64,000 bases of DNA, from NCBI RefSeq assembly GCF_001050475.1, contig NZ_CP012034.1, positions 1,922,001 to 1,986,000 of the forward strand. The letters are read 5' to 3'. The notes below the pieces were generated by a model. It was not told the origin of the DNA. It saw nothing but the letters and a program-made list of their open reading frames with translations, and searched no databases. Source of the DNA: Companilactobacillus ginsenosidimutans. GTDB lineage: Bacteria > Bacillota > Bacilli > Lactobacillales > Lactobacillaceae. Position 1 is the stretch's first letter. Every line of letters starts with the position of its first letter. Below, in pieces: positions 45,948-54,054 of the stretch. The translations under genes and the position numbers were made by a program.

Positions 45948-46514
45948 ATGGATAAGCAAGAAAATAAGCAACAAGAGAAAAAAAGTTCTGGATGGGGGAA
46001 AGCTATTTGGACAATTGTGATTGTATTAATATTTTTTGGAGTTAAATCTTATATGAGCAATTCTTCAAATGACCAGGCTGCTGCACCTGCTTTGCCACAA
46101 GGACTTTCAAGTACGGATGAAATAATGTCTTACATAGGTAATCATGAAAAAAGTAATGAGCAAATATCTTTGGAATCGGCGATGGCTCAAATGAATCAAG
46201 ATAAGGGTAGTGATGTCCAAGAACAATTACAAAATGATCCAGTAATTTTTGTTATGAAGAATAAGGAGACTGGACGCTATGTATTTAAGTACAAGAATCA
46301 CTATGTATATCTAATTAGAGAAATCACTGACTTTTACTCAGATGGTTCATACTCGTATATGTATTTTGTAACTGGGATTAAAAAAGACGATGATGGCAAA
46401 CTATACGTGAAAAAATTAGATGCCAAAAAATATGATGATAGTAATGCCAAAGAAACAGATGGATATTCTATAGATGACTACAATAATTACTACGGTATGG
46501 ATGAAGATGATTAA
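45948..46514 (+). CDS. Membrane-anchored protein, unknown
   Basis: A 188-residue protein with one N-terminal helix (WTIVIVLIFFGVKSYM, residues about 19-35) and an outward-facing domain ending in an acidic tail (NNYYGMDEDD). ATG at 45948 follows TGGGGGAAAAA. Not a lipoprotein. It shares no clear domain with the flanking lipoproteins but is 30 bp from lipoprotein 4, so they are probably co-transcribed. Confidence 0.65.
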   Translation: MDKQENKQQEKKSSGWGKAIWTIVIVLIFFGVKSYMSNSSNDQAAAPALPQGLSSTDEIMSYIGNHEKSNEQISLESAMAQMNQDKGSDVQEQLQNDPVIFVMKNKETGRYVFKYKNHYVYLIREITDFYSDGSYSYMYFVTGIKKDDDGKLYVKKLDAKKYDDSNAKETDGYSIDDYNNYYGMDEDD

Positions 46515-46544
46515 TTCTTCAAAATTGAAATTTGGGAGTAAAAG

Positions 46545-47381
46545 ATGAAAAAATTAGGATGGATTTTTACAGTAATGGCGTTATTGACTATTGTCGGATG
46601 TAGCAATAACTCAACTAAAAGTACGAATGATAGTCAAACTAAATCTACTAACACAGCTTCAGTTTTCTACCAAAATTTAAACAAGCAAGACAAGAAGAAT
46701 GTCAGGTTTACTTTTTCAGAAGATGAAGATCAAACTGCGGATGAAATTGCGGATCCTGTGTATGTTGTTTCGATGAAAGTTAAGAACAATTCAAACAAGA
46801 CGATTAAATTTGATCAATCTAAGTTTATTCTTATCGCATCAAAGACAACTAAATTCACTTCTGCAAAAACCGGAACATTGACATTGAAACCTGGTAAACA
46901 AACAACAGTAAATCAATTGATTGAAAATGTTGGTGAACAAGCCTTAGTCAGTGATGATAGTATTTTTGTATATTTGAATGATAGTAATAAAATTGGTACA
47001 GCAAACTTCGCCAATAAAAAGTCAGATTCAACTTCTACGACAAGTTCTAAATCGAATACCGATAGCAACAGTAACAAAGCTGCAGATGATTCTACATCAC
47101 AGACAACGCAAGATAGCAGTCATATTATAACTAGCTCAGATATGGCGTTAAGTTTGTATCTTCACGCGATGGCGGTGGATCCAGATGCATACGCTGATGC
47201 TGATGTTCAGGAAGTAAGTAATGGATATAGAATTTCACTTTGGCCAGGATCAAGTTCAGTTATTAGTTTTGCTGGTGATGAAATAGATGATAATGGGGAA
47301 GTTACACCATTTTCTCAACTAGTAGGTCCGACTCACAGTTCATCAGGTTGGGTTTATAACGGACACAACTATAATCAATGA
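46545..47381 (+). CDS. Lipoprotein, family member 4 (both domains)
   Basis: A 278-residue lipoprotein with lipobox TIVGCS and the N-terminal domain closely similar to member 1 (FYQNLNKQDKKNVRFTF; KTGTLTLKPGKQTTVNQL). The C-terminal module (DMALSLYLHAMAVDPDAY...SFAGDEIDDNGEV) matches members 2 and 3. It links the two halves of the family. ATG follows TTGGGAGTAAAAG. Confidence 0.82.
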   Translation: MKKLGWIFTVMALLTIVGCSNNSTKSTNDSQTKSTNTASVFYQNLNKQDKKNVRFTFSEDEDQTADEIADPVYVVSMKVKNNSNKTIKFDQSKFILIASKTTKFTSAKTGTLTLKPGKQTTVNQLIENVGEQALVSDDSIFVYLNDSNKIGTANFANKKSDSTSTTSSKSNTDSNSNKAADDSTSQTTQDSSHIITSSDMALSLYLHAMAVDPDAYADADVQEVSNGYRISLWPGSSSVISFAGDEIDDNGEVTPFSQLVGPTHSSSGWVYNGHNYNQ

Positions 47382-47386
47382 TATAA

Positions 47387-47420
47387 AAGGCCTAACATTA
47401 ACTGAATGTTAGGCCTTATT
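47387..47420. terminator. Terminator between lipoprotein 4 and the ProX-like gene
   Basis: AAGGCCTAACAT and ATGTTAGGCCTT, 12-bp perfect stem, 7-base loop. Confidence 0.85.
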
Positions 47421-47436
47421 TGATGAATGGAATAAG

Positions 47437-47913
47437 CTAAATTTTCAACAGAATCGGATAATATCCAATTTTTCCTAAGAACAATCCCAAGTCCCAAGAA
47501 TTAATTACAGCAGTTTCGGTATTACTGCCAGCATGAAATCCTAATTGAAGTTCAGACAGTAAATCGGGATTAACCAAGACTTTCAATTCTAAATCAGATT
47601 TCAAAATCAACGGACTCACGAATCCTGTTTCGGTATCAAGAAGGGATGCTAGCTGTTCGTCACTGGCAAAACCGAGACTGCTACGGCTAGTATTCATTTG
47701 TTCAGCTAACTTTTTGAAATCCAATTTTACATTTGCTGGTTCTAAAACTAAATAATAGAATTCACGTTTCTTATCAAATAATAATAAGTTTTTGACGGGT
47801 GTACAGTAAGGATTTACCTCACTAATATCTCCCATATTCCAAACTGGTTTATGTTTTATTTTGGTATACGGTATACCAAAATCTTTTAAACGTTTTAAAT
47901 ATTTATTGATAAT
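47437..47913 (-). CDS. ProX/YbaK-family aminoacyl-tRNA deacylase, apparent ATT (or ATC) start
   Basis: The frame from 47913 gives 158 residues, the usual length of YbaK/ProX proteins that hydrolyse mischarged tRNA. N-terminal YLKRLKDFGIPYTKIKHKPV is the expected first helix and strand; the frame from the first ATG (47835) would lack it. A good site TTGGAGG lies 4 bases before ATT (47913) and 7 before ATC (47910); no ATG, GTG or TTG is in frame. It may have a genuine rare start or be limited in expression. The upstream IS element lies close by and may have altered the leader. Confidence 0.65.
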   Translation of the reverse strand: MINKYLKRLKDFGIPYTKIKHKPVWNMGDISEVNPYCTPVKNLLLFDKKREFYYLVLEPANVKLDFKKLAEQMNTSRSSLGFASDEQLASLLDTETGFVSPLILKSDLELKVLVNPDLLSELQLGFHAGSNTETAVINSWDLGLFLGKIGYYPILLKI

Positions 47914-47928
47914 GGAACCTCCAAAATT

Positions 47929-47997
47929 AAAAAGTCAGGCATGAGCCTGACTTTTTTGTGTAGTTTTTATATTAATGATGTAGGTTGCTGAATGCAA
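47929..47997 (-). promoter_or_regulatory. Promoter and 5'-proximal terminator-like hairpin of the ProX-like gene
   Basis: On the minus strand TTGCAT (47997-47992), 17-base spacer, TAATAT (47974-47969). Transcription would begin near 47962, directly before a 12-bp stem AAAAAGTCAGGC/GCCTGACTTTTT (47929-47940, 47945-47956), followed by the ribosome site. The hairpin is bidirectional and could end either the upstream TnpB transcript or the leader itself. Confidence 0.55.
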
Positions 47998-48139
47998 CTT
48001 TTATGGTGTTTTCACCATGAATAATTTTTCAAAGACTCGAAACGGGAAGATTAATTTGATCATCCCCACTTTTTTACGTAATTGATTAAATAAGTATGTT
48101 GACTAATCGCTTGCAATGCATAAAACAAGTCGCAGGTTG

Positions 48140-48317
48140 GAAGTCAACTACTCCCAAATGAAGTAGGAGCTTGCAGGAACTAATGTAACTTATTACATTA
48201 GCATCACAATTTGCCTAGATACACCGTTGCCCATTTATACCGCAGTATTCTGGGTCTTACATAGTAATTACCAAGGCCTTTATAGTCCGCAAGTTGCCAA
48301 ACGGACTTAATAATAGT
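48140..48317 (-). ncRNA. Candidate omega-RNA/right end of the TnpB element
   Basis: Downstream of tnpB. It contains AGTCCG/CGGACT (48283-48288, 48302-48307), an 8-bp hairpin TAATGTAA-CTTA-TTACATTA (48181-48200), and CTACT..AGTAG (about 48149-48167). IS605-type right ends with hairpins encode the guide RNA of TnpB. The exact end and guide are not determinable. Confidence 0.4.
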
Positions 48318-49571
48318 CTACATAGCTTTAGCTAGTATATTTTGAGCGGCATTGTGGTCACGGGTGTGATATTGATTACAGTTGGGACAACTCCAAGTTC
48401 TATCTGAGATAGTTAATTTTTCTTCACCTCTCATTACGTAACCACAATTTGAACATGTTTGAGTGGTGTACTTTGGATCAACTTTAATAAAGGCCTTTCC
48501 ATACATTTCTGCTTTGTACTCAAGCATTTGTAGGAATGTCCCCCAACCAACATCACTGATACTCATTGCTAATGCATGATTTTTTAATAAGTTTTTACTT
48601 CTTAACTCTTCAGCTACTACCAGATCGTGGTTCTTGATGAGTGCAGTAGAAGTTTCATGTAAGAAGTTAGTCCGCCGATTACAGACTTTATTATGTAACT
48701 TGGCAACAATTATTCTTTGTTTTTGATAATTCTTTGAGTCAAGTAATCGTCGATGTTCTTTCTTAGCTCTGAGGTGTCTTCTTGAAAGAATTCGTTGTTG
48801 CTTAGCAAGTCGTTTCTTATTCTTTCTGTAATATCTTGGATTTTCTACAACATCTCCATTAGAAGTTGTTAGGAAATTTTCCGTATTAAGATCAATTCCA
48901 ATTGAATCTCCCGTACTCTTCCCTGTCTGAACAAAAGGAGAATCAGATGCCAATTGAAGTGAGATGTAGTAGTCGCCAATGGCATCCTTGGATACTGTTA
49001 ATGTTCCGATCCGAATATTTGAATGTTCAACCATAATCCTTTTGTGACTACCGGATACTCTTATATGTCCAATCAAAGAAACATTCATATGCTTATTATC
49101 AATGAATTTGATATTTCCATTAAATAATGATGGAGTTGTAATTTTTGAAGAGTACCTGTTTGGTAATTGAAAACTTCCCGAATGTTGTTTCTTATGGAAT
49201 TTTGGAATGCCAGTAGTATGGACTTTTATAAACATATTCCAAGCTGCCTTATAGTTTCGAATTGCCATACTGGTTACATCGGTACCGACATTGAATTCAT
49301 TTAACCAAGAACGAAGTCCGAAAAGATACTTAGTGCTTTCCTTGCGTTCAATTAAATAATCGATTCGATTTTGGACTTGTTTGATGTATAACTTGCACTT
49401 ACGTAGATTGTACAACTCTCTATCAATGGCAACCATTTCATTATAGGCAAATCTAGAACCATTAAGATTGTGCTCAATGATTTGTTTCTGTTTATCTGAA
49501 GGATAACATCTAACTTTCAAACCGTAATGGTACTGGTAATCATTCATTGATTTACGCAACTTGTTGCCCAC
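48318..49571 (-). CDS. tnpB: IS200/IS605-family TnpB
   Basis: A 417-residue RNA-guided nuclease of the TnpB family. The RuvC residues are all visible: Asp in GIDLNTENFL, Glu in VVAEELRSKNL, Asp in TRDHNAAQNIL. A zinc finger CSNCG...CPNC follows. The N-terminal WED-like part begins YQYHYGLKVRCYPSDKQK. No TnpA gene is in the window, so this is a solitary TnpB or relies on TnpA in trans. The start is uncertain: GTG at 49571 or TTG at 49559, whose GGTGG is well placed. Confidence 0.92.
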   Translation of the reverse strand: MGNKLRKSMNDYQYHYGLKVRCYPSDKQKQIIEHNLNGSRFAYNEMVAIDRELYNLRKCKLYIKQVQNRIDYLIERKESTKYLFGLRSWLNEFNVGTDVTSMAIRNYKAAWNMFIKVHTTGIPKFHKKQHSGSFQLPNRYSSKITTPSLFNGNIKFIDNKHMNVSLIGHIRVSGSHKRIMVEHSNIRIGTLTVSKDAIGDYYISLQLASDSPFVQTGKSTGDSIGIDLNTENFLTTSNGDVVENPRYYRKNKKRLAKQQRILSRRHLRAKKEHRRLLDSKNYQKQRIIVAKLHNKVCNRRTNFLHETSTALIKNHDLVVAEELRSKNLLKNHALAMSISDVGWGTFLQMLEYKAEMYGKAFIKVDPKYTTQTCSNCGYVMRGEEKLTISDRTWSCPNCNQYHTRDHNAAQNILAKAM

Positions 49572-49701
49572 CTTTCGATAAGTAATTTCAAATATGTACC
49601 ATTCGATATAATTATCATATCAATATACGAACATATGTTCAAGAAAAATGTTAAAAAGAGTGACACAAACTACGATTAAGAAAGGATATCTCTTAAAACA
49701 T

Positions 49702-49735
49702 AATTCCCCCCAGCATTTATATACTGGGAGGAATT
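49702..49735. repeat. Hairpin between TnpB and element F
   Basis: AATTCCCCCCAG pairs with CTGGGAGGAATT (one mismatch), 10-base loop. On the minus strand ATGTTTT follows, so it may terminate the transcript that carries element F. It may also be the left-end hairpin of the IS605-like element. The remaining bases of 49572-49701 contain a tnpB promoter region only. Confidence 0.5.
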
Positions 49736-49749
49736 ACGTTGAGATTCTT

Positions 49750-49922
49750 ATGAAAAAGCCAACAGTGAAAGTGGTGTTAGAACGAGAGAACTACTCGTTC
49801 TTACAGCACAGGACGACTTTTGAAATTCGCGAACCGTGCGAAGTTCAAAATCGAGCCCTGAGACCTCGGCTCAGGGCGGTCCCACTGTAGGCTTTTTCAC
49901 TTTCCAACCGGAGACGACATGT
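49750..49922 (-). ncRNA. Structured element F (variable-stem hairpin family)
   Basis: Read on the minus strand. TGAAAAAGCCTACAGTG closes over 17 bp with one mismatch (49883-49899 with 49751-49767). Arms: CCCTGAGCC-GA-GGTCTCAGGG; CGATTTTGAA-CTTCGC, loop, GCGAA-TTTCAAAAGTCG; and GTGCTGTAAGAACGAG, loop, CTCGTTCTAACACCAC, then TTTCAC as in element B. The 5' edge GTCGTCTCCGG matches the family. It lies in sense orientation after the 49954-50892 gene. Confidence 0.6.
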
Positions 49923-49953
49923 TTAGTTTTCCTTTGCACCAAACTGAACTGAA

Positions 49954-50892
49954 CTAAAGTAACATATCAACCAATTTCTTCAAAGACTGCTTCTCAGGAA
50001 TATTAGGCAACATATCAATATCAAAAATAGCTTGATCCTTATACTCCTTAACCATAACCTGAGCAGCATCAACACCATTGTCAATAATATACTCGGCAGT
50101 TTTAACCAGCTCATCTTCACCAGTTCGACCAGCCTCAGCAACTTTGTTCATAAAGTCAGGACCAGCCTTAGCAACAGCAAAAATAGTTGGCAAAGTAAAC
50201 TCGCCACTTTGTAGCATAAATAATGGTCCAAATTGTTCTTCAGTAGTGTTGATACCAATCAAGTCAAGAATCTCACTCTTGATTTGGTAAGCAAGACCAA
50301 TCGTACGGCCAATTTGTCCAGCTGAGTCAATCAATACATCGTCAGCGTGAGTAGCTTGTGCTCCAAATCTGCAGGCAAATTCAAACATAACCGCAGAACG
50401 GGCTTCAATCCGTTTGATGTATTCACCGACATCTTCGACCGGTTTAACCATCTGTTCGTCAGCTAAAAGCTGATTAGTAGTAATTTCCTGAACAGCGTCA
50501 ATCTTACCTTGTAAGTCATCATCATCAGCAGAACATTTTCTGAATTCGACATCAATCAAATCTGAAAAGTATTCCACCATGAAGTTCAGCTTAATAGAGT
50601 CCGGACCAGCTTGATGTTTGCGCATCATTTCATTTCTAATGTAAAACATCTGCATAGCTGCAGCTGCTGATTGCAAAGAATTATCTCGTAACTCCTCAGC
50701 ATCTGCGTCACCGAATTCAGAGAATAAATAGAAAAAGGCAGCGTGTAAGAAATGTTGTGAGTGTAAGTATCCGCCAGCCTCAGAAATAATATCGTCATTG
50801 TGTAACTCCACCAAGTGACGAATGTAATCCTCGAGACCAACAAGTCTGACATTTAATTTTTTGAATTGTTCAAAAGGTGATACTGCTGGCAT
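49954..50892 (-). CDS. Prenyl-synthase-like protein lacking Asp-rich motifs
   Basis: A 312-residue helical protein that aligns with trans-prenyl diphosphate synthases over its second half (RIEARSAVMFEFACRFGA, residues 161-178; GLAYQIKSEILDLIG, 199-213; SGEFTLPTIFAVAKAG). The second DDxxD site is replaced by SEILD (208-210 region) and no first DDxxD or GGKRxRP motif can be found, so prenyl transfer is unlikely. It is the last gene of a three-gene operon. Possible roles: a pseudoenzyme, lipid-binding or regulatory subunit. ATG follows TAGGGGAAAATT. Confidence 0.6.
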   Translation of the reverse strand: MPAVSPFEQFKKLNVRLVGLEDYIRHLVELHNDDIISEAGGYLHSQHFLHAAFFYLFSEFGDADAEELRDNSLQSAAAAMQMFYIRNEMMRKHQAGPDSIKLNFMVEYFSDLIDVEFRKCSADDDDLQGKIDAVQEITTNQLLADEQMVKPVEDVGEYIKRIEARSAVMFEFACRFGAQATHADDVLIDSAGQIGRTIGLAYQIKSEILDLIGINTTEEQFGPLFMLQSGEFTLPTIFAVAKAGPDFMNKVAEAGRTGEDELVKTAEYIIDNGVDAAQVMVKEYKDQAIFDIDMLPNIPEKQSLKKLVDMLL

Positions 50893-50901
50893 AATTTTCC
50901 C

Positions 50902-51897
50902 CTAATTAAATTTGTCTACTTCAACTTCCAAATTTTCAGCGATAGGCATAAATACATCAGTGAAGAATTTTTGGATATTGAATTTCTCATTTTTTTCAAT
51001 AATATCGTTACATTTCTTCCAAGCATCAGTACGCATCAAAGTAGCAAGATTCTTACGAATAGTATTCAAATGCTTCTTCAAGTTAGGATTAGTCGTCCCA
51101 AAACCTTGAATATAGAAATAAATAATTTCGTTAAAAGTATTATCCAGTACCCAGAAGAAAGTATTGCGCATTTCTGCTAAATTCATCATCTGACCGAATG
51201 GCATGTCTTTAAGAATTTGGTCTTTGACGAAAGTCCCAGATGATACCAAGATTGCGTTTACTTGACTCAAATCAGCGATGTAAGTTGCATAGTGTTCAAA
51301 TTGGTTCTCATTTAATGAGTAACCAATTTTCTTGATCATTTGATCGTCTGACATATCCTTCAATTGAGTCAAATTTGTTTCGCGAACTTCGTCACGTTCA
51401 TCAACTAATTTTTTCTCAACATCACGTAAGATAGTCTGGTTCTCGTTCAAATATTTCATAACAGCTGGCCACAATTTGTCGTTGAAAGTGTCATTGAAGT
51501 GGTCGAATAAGTCATCAGTATAAATATCAAGAATATCTTTTTCTGGCTTGAAGTCCTTAACGTGTGGTTCAAATTGGACAACAATCGGAAAACCAGTTTT
51601 TTCGTCTTCAGTAGCGTAAGTTTTACCGCTTTCGGAACGCTTCTTATTTTCCCATTCCTTTAACTCATTCAAGTCGAGTAATCCAAGTGGCATGATTGTG
51701 ATTTCTGCATGGGTACACATCAGTTGCAAGGCAAAAGGAGTGTCGGGATTTTGTGTCTCAATAAATGACTTCAAAGTTAGACGAAGTTTCTTTTGGTTGT
51801 CCAAGTGATCCTCAGGGTCAGCGTAGAAAGCTGACGATTGGATTGGTGAATTTTCAAAACGGTCATTGATCTGGTTCTTTAGGTCATTAATATCCAT
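50902..51897 (-). CDS. Unrecognised helical protein, middle gene of the three-gene operon
   Basis: A 331-residue soluble, acidic protein predicted mostly helical, with a beta-containing start (FALQLMCTHAEITIMPLG). I recognise no domain. ATG at 51897 follows AAGGAGAAATAGA and lies one base after the stop of the upstream gene; the next gene starts 9 bp after its stop. It is translated with the prenyl-synthase-like protein and may bind it. Confidence 0.6.
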   Translation of the reverse strand: MDINDLKNQINDRFENSPIQSSAFYADPEDHLDNQKKLRLTLKSFIETQNPDTPFALQLMCTHAEITIMPLGLLDLNELKEWENKKRSESGKTYATEDEKTGFPIVVQFEPHVKDFKPEKDILDIYTDDLFDHFNDTFNDKLWPAVMKYLNENQTILRDVEKKLVDERDEVRETNLTQLKDMSDDQMIKKIGYSLNENQFEHYATYIADLSQVNAILVSSGTFVKDQILKDMPFGQMMNLAEMRNTFFWVLDNTFNEIIYFYIQGFGTTNPNLKKHLNTIRKNLATLMRTDAWKKCNDIIEKNEKFNIQKFFTDVFMPIAENLEVEVDKFN

Positions 51898-51898
51898 T

Positions 51899-52177
51899 CT
51901 ATTTCTCCTTGTCTGTATCAAATTGTTCTTTTAATTCTTCTAAATGCTTCTTACCTGCATCAGTTAGTTCGGCTTGTTTTAAAGTCGCAGTAGCTAATGG
52001 GTAATTCTCAATTTCTTCTAATTTGAGGTTATCAACCCAACCAGTATCTTGAACGGATTCAACCGTTTGATACAGCATTGATTTCGTATTCACTTGGCGG
52101 TTGGAAGTGAAGTAATTACGATCGATATCTTTTAATAGTTGATAGACTGATTCTTCTAGTGATACATTTTTAGCCAT
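51899..52177 (-). CDS. Unrecognised small protein, first gene of the operon
   Basis: A 92-residue acidic protein (KNVSLEESVYQLLKDIDRNY) with a Lys/Glu-rich helical C-terminus (KKHLEELKEQFDTDKEK). ATG follows TTGGGGGATTTCAGATT. Function unknown; it is always-on neighbour of the two larger genes here. Confidence 0.55.
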   Translation of the reverse strand: MAKNVSLEESVYQLLKDIDRNYFTSNRQVNTKSMLYQTVESVQDTGWVDNLKLEEIENYPLATATLKQAELTDAGKKHLEELKEQFDTDKEK

Positions 52178-52313
52178 AATCTGAAATCCCCCAATATTAA
52201 TTAACTCTATTTTATAGTTTTTAGTTATATTTTGAAATTGGTAGTTTTACTAAGTTCATATAACATGATTTTTTGCTAGAATAGATATATTAAATTCCGA
52301 GGGGGAAATTATC

Positions 52314-52517
52314 ATGGCAAAGAAAATTTTAGTTGAAGGATTAAGATGTGAAAAGTGTCCAGTTCACATTGCTCAAAAACTTAGTGACGTTGCCGGCGTT
52401 GAGAAAATTGAAAAAAATATGGATGATATGACAGCTACAATCATTGGGGATGCTGACATTGATGAAGTACGTACAGCCTTAAGTAGTACACCATTTAAAA
52501 TTGAGGCGGTCGATTAA
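52314..52517 (+). CDS. Heavy-metal-associated (HMA) domain protein
   Basis: A 67-residue ferredoxin-like metal-binding domain. The metal site is the CxxC in GLRCEKCPVH, where CopZ-type proteins have GMxCxxC. Probably binds Cu(I) or Zn(II). Its stop overlaps the start of the DMT transporter gene (TAATG), so both are translated together. Missing the Met before CxxC makes copper chaperone function uncertain. Confidence 0.8.
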   Translation: MAKKILVEGLRCEKCPVHIAQKLSDVAGVEKIEKNMDDMTATIIGDADIDEVRTALSSTPFKIEAVD

Positions 52518-53404
52518 TGTCTGAGAACACAAAAAAAGCTCAACGTTTAGGTGTTGAGCTGAATTTAGTTTCACTATTATTTAGTAGTATTAGTCCTGTT
52601 TTGAACAAGTTTTCACTGGTCAGTTTAAACCCCATTCTTGGAGCACTTCTCACTAGTGTCTTCGCTGCCATTTTTAACTTGATATTAATTTTCGTGATGT
52701 ATCACGATTTTTCAGTTATCAAGGACAAATGGGTTATCTTTTTAGGACTAACAAACGGTGTGGGGGTTATCTTACAGTATGTAGCTTTATCACTTTTAAG
52801 CCCTGTCACAGTTACACTGATTGCTAGAGTTTATCTAGTTTACGTCTTTGTACTGTCATACATTTTCTTAAAAGAAAAGCTAACACGTTGGGATTATCTA
52901 GCCGTTGTACTTTGTATTGCTGGATCAGTCTTCGTTTCTTCTGGTCGTATGAAAGTGGACAGTTTCTGGGGAATAGTTTGTGCCTTCATCTATCCACTAA
53001 TGTACGCTGCCAACAATATTATTGCGAAATACTTAGTTAAGGATCACAACCCTGGTAACGTTTTGTTCTACAACCACTTGGTTTCAGCTGCATTACTTCT
53101 CATTACTGGAGTATTGATTCCTGGAACTTTTGCCGGCATTCAAGCCAGAGCCGTTACCTTTAACTTCTTCGGTGCTTTCTTCAATGGATTCCTATCACTA
53201 TTGTTGTTCTACACTAGTTTGAAATTCATTACCGCTGGAAAAGCTAATATTGTCCGTGCACTGGGACCTTTAGTAGTCATTGTTTATTCCTACTTTTTCT
53301 TCCCAATCCACATCACAGCAAGTATTATCATCGGAGCAATTTTATTAATTGTTTCAACAACAATTGTAACTATGACTAAAAGTCAATCAAGTGATGCTGC
53401 ATAG
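52517..53404 (+). CDS. DMT-superfamily transporter (EamA type)
   Basis: A 295-residue transporter with ten helices in two EamA repeats. Family members export or import metabolites; substrate unknown. It overlaps the HMA gene by one base upstream, and its 3' end overlaps the convergent nreC-like gene by 29 bp. Coupling to a metal-binding protein is unusual for this family. Confidence 0.85.
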   Translation: MSENTKKAQRLGVELNLVSLLFSSISPVLNKFSLVSLNPILGALLTSVFAAIFNLILIFVMYHDFSVIKDKWVIFLGLTNGVGVILQYVALSLLSPVTVTLIARVYLVYVFVLSYIFLKEKLTRWDYLAVVLCIAGSVFVSSGRMKVDSFWGIVCAFIYPLMYAANNIIAKYLVKDHNPGNVLFYNHLVSAALLLITGVLIPGTFAGIQARAVTFNFFGAFFNGFLSLLLFYTSLKFITAGKANIVRALGPLVVIVYSYFFFPIHITASIIIGAILLIVSTTIVTMTKSQSSDAA

Positions 53405-54047
53405 CAAAGTGTAGTAATTCGCGTCGTGAATTAAAACCCAATTTTTTCATGATGTTAGTTTTATGAGCTTCAATCGTTTTTCTAGTAACAAATAATTTTT
53501 CGGCAATTTCTTGATTCGAGAAGCCGAGACAAATTAGAGGTAATACCTCGCGTTCACGTCTGGATAAGTTGACAAAATTCAACTCGTCCAGGCTTTTTTT
53601 GTCGTCGGGTTCATCTTGCTGTTTCTGGATACTTTCGTAATCATTTTCAGTCATAATAATATTGCTATCAATGTATGACTTATCAATGTCTGCACGATCG
53701 AGCGCATTCAAAAGTTCCTGTTCAGGAGAACTTTTTAAAATATATGACAGAGCTCCATTTGCTAGGGCAGTGTTGATATATTCAGGTTCTTCATGCATGG
53801 ACAGGACAATTTGTTTAACTTCTGGATGATAGTCGTGAATCCTCTTGATAGTAACTAAACCACTTTCCCCTGGTGGCATAGAAATATCCATAATCGCGAC
53901 ATCAATATCTTGATTTTCGATAATGGAATAAGCTTCATTCCCGTCAGAAGCTTCGGCCGTCACACGAAATGTGTTAGTAGTATTAATCGTGTAAGTGAGG
54001 CCTTTTCGCAAAATCTTGTAATCGTCAGCAATTAATACATTTTTCAT
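53376..54047 (-). CDS. NarL/NreC-like response regulator
   Basis: A 223-residue two-domain regulator: receiver domain with acidic pocket ADD and phospho-acceptor Asp54, and a LuxR-type helix-turn-helix (RREREVLPLICLGFSNQEIA). It pairs with the upstream NreB-like kinase gene (7-bp gap). By position it should control the nitrate reductase genes in response to oxygen or nitrate. A TAGGG-type dyad upstream of narG is a candidate binding site. Confidence 0.9.
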   Translation of the reverse strand: MKNVLIADDYKILRKGLTYTINTTNTFRVTAEASDGNEAYSIIENQDIDVAIMDISMPPGESGLVTIKRIHDYHPEVKQIVLSMHEEPEYINTALANGALSYILKSSPEQELLNALDRADIDKSYIDSNIIMTENDYESIQKQQDEPDDKKSLDELNFVNLSRREREVLPLICLGFSNQEIAEKLFVTRKTIEAHKTNIMKKLGFNSRRELLHFAMQHHLIDF

Positions 54048-54054
54048 GTTTTAA

